Assembly: GCA_016866585.1 (NCBI GenBank)
Contig: VGMB01000084.1
Span: forward strand, 1-6,820
Length of the DNA stretch: 6,820 bases
Reading direction: 5' to 3'
Origin: Chlamydiota bacterium
Lineage (GTDB): Bacteria > Chlamydiota > Chlamydiia > Chlamydiales > Rhabdochlamydiaceae
The translations under genes and the position numbers were made by a program. Under the pieces are notes generated by a model that was given only the letters and a program-made list of their open reading frames with translations, ran no database searches and was not told the DNA's origin. This document shows, one piece after another, positions 6,304-6,820 of the stretch (the first letter of the stretch is position 1; every line of letters starts with the position of its first letter).

Positions 6304-6820
6304 TTAAAACACTTGATAGTAGGATAAAACAAGAGAAACGAAATCAGAGCTATTTCTTCCTGTTGCAGTAAACCAAACACCACCGATAAAACCGCCATTA
6401 CTTGATACATTGTACTCTATAGCTGGAGCAAAGGAAAGCTGATCTGAGGAGGGAACACCGACAAAAAATGGTAGCCCTGTATCATCTACTCCTGGATTTC
6501 CAGAAAAAGTGCTTTTTGTAGAACAAGAATATACAACGTCGGTTGCAAATACAATCTGTTGGGTTATACTAATTTCGATTCCTAAGTCAGCACTAAAACT
6601 AGCGCCTACAGCAACCTCTCCACTTGTCCCTTTACCACCGCCATAACTATTTAAATTAGATACGTGAGCCTTTGCGTTTGGCTGCACATACTGCGTTGAC
6701 AATCTAACTGCCATAGGATGAAGAGGAAACTGCCAAAAAACCTTACTGAAATTCAGACCAAATGAAGTGCTGTAGACACCCCCTCCAGTAGAATCTAGTC
6801 CCCCCCTGCTGGGGTTTAAA
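6304..6820 (-). CDS. Outer-membrane beta-barrel protein, C-terminal part (5' end outside window)
   Basis: The frame stays open from the right edge to the stop at 6304, giving 171 visible residues; the first methionine in this piece is residue 36 and is probably internal. The visible part is rich in Gly, Ser, Thr and alternating hydrophobic residues, as in transmembrane beta-strands: LSFAPAIEYNV (128-138), GGFIGGVWFTATG (142-154) and SDFVSLVLSYYQVF (158-171). The last strand ends in Phe at the extreme C-terminus, the usual BAM-recognition signature of Gram-negative outer-membrane proteins. Loops with NGG, SNLNSYGGGKGTSG and STFSGNPG are consistent with surface exposure. The barrel resembles 'transporter/phenol-degradation MetA-like' porins of intracellular Gammaproteobacteria and Chlamydiales in general style, but I cannot confirm the family. 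A run of seven G lies at codons 5-7 of the visible part. A strong terminator follows. Confidence 0.8.
   Translation of the reverse strand, partial: LNPSRGGLDSTGGGVYSTSFGLNFSKVFWQFPLHPMAVRLSTQYVQPNAKAHVSNLNSYGGGKGTSGEVAVGASFSADLGIEISITQQIVFATDVVYSCSTKSTFSGNPGVDDTGLPFFVGVPSSDQLSFAPAIEYNVSSNGGFIGGVWFTATGRNSSDFVSLVLSYYQVF
6800..6806 (-). repeat. Homopolymeric G7 tract inside the barrel gene
   Basis: Seven consecutive G on the coding strand (AGG GGG GGA, Arg-Gly-Gly) in the middle of an otherwise AT-rich gene. A second purine-rich GGAGGGGG lies 18 bases downstream. G tracts of this kind in surface-protein genes can slip during replication and switch the reading frame on and off; seven is at the short end for this. 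Confidence 0.6.

Noticed and set aside
6304..6714. Reading the barrel protein as a complete 136-residue gene from ATG 6714
   Set aside because: The frame stays open for 35 more codons to the window edge with barrel-like sequence, and no ribosome site precedes 6714, so this methionine is most likely internal.

Overview
This is a low-GC bacterial window in which almost everything is coded on the minus strand; the one plus-strand gene is an unrecognised 269-residue protein. A C-terminal aromatic outer-membrane barrel protein, a degenerate arginase of the 'WGAQ..GCE.GPE' class and a direct tkt-hemE pairing fit a Chlamydiota-like organism. From memory, Chlamydia trachomatis carries hemE, mfd, alaS and tktB as near neighbours (about CT747-CT750), so tkt directly followed by hemE looks like a contracted version of that neighbourhood. 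My best guess is an environmental Chlamydiales lineage. This rests on gene order and general character, not on a database search; other intracellular Gram-negatives remain possible.

Layout. Bases 1-731 (minus) hold the 3'-truncated gene of an extended short-chain dehydrogenase (RmlD/epimerase-like) with an unusual N-terminal extension and a good promoter upstream. Bases 841-1077 (minus) encode a 78-residue hypothetical protein with a good Shine-Dalgarno and an extended -10. Bases 1078-1317 are an AT-rich divergent promoter region with an 18-bp perfect palindrome. Bases 1318-2127 (plus) encode the orphan 269-residue protein, which converges on the arginase-like gene at 2148-3056 (minus). An 11-bp perfect hairpin lies between them, with the arginase-like stop codon in its loop. 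Bases 3152-4174 are hemE and 4174-6159 are tkt, both minus and overlapping by one base (TAATG). A classic intrinsic terminator at 6258-6292 ends the 3' part of an outer-membrane beta-barrel gene that runs off the right edge (6304-6820).

How the genes work together. Transketolase (non-oxidative pentose phosphate pathway) and uroporphyrinogen decarboxylase (heme synthesis) form a translationally coupled pair with no obvious shared pathway. The arginase-like gene follows 95 bp downstream in the same direction and may be read from the same transcript. The most notable point is that this arginase-like protein keeps every ligand of one Mn site but has lost the two ligands specific to the second, plus the proton-shuttle His, so it is probably not a working arginase. 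I found no RNA gene, CRISPR array or insertion sequence.
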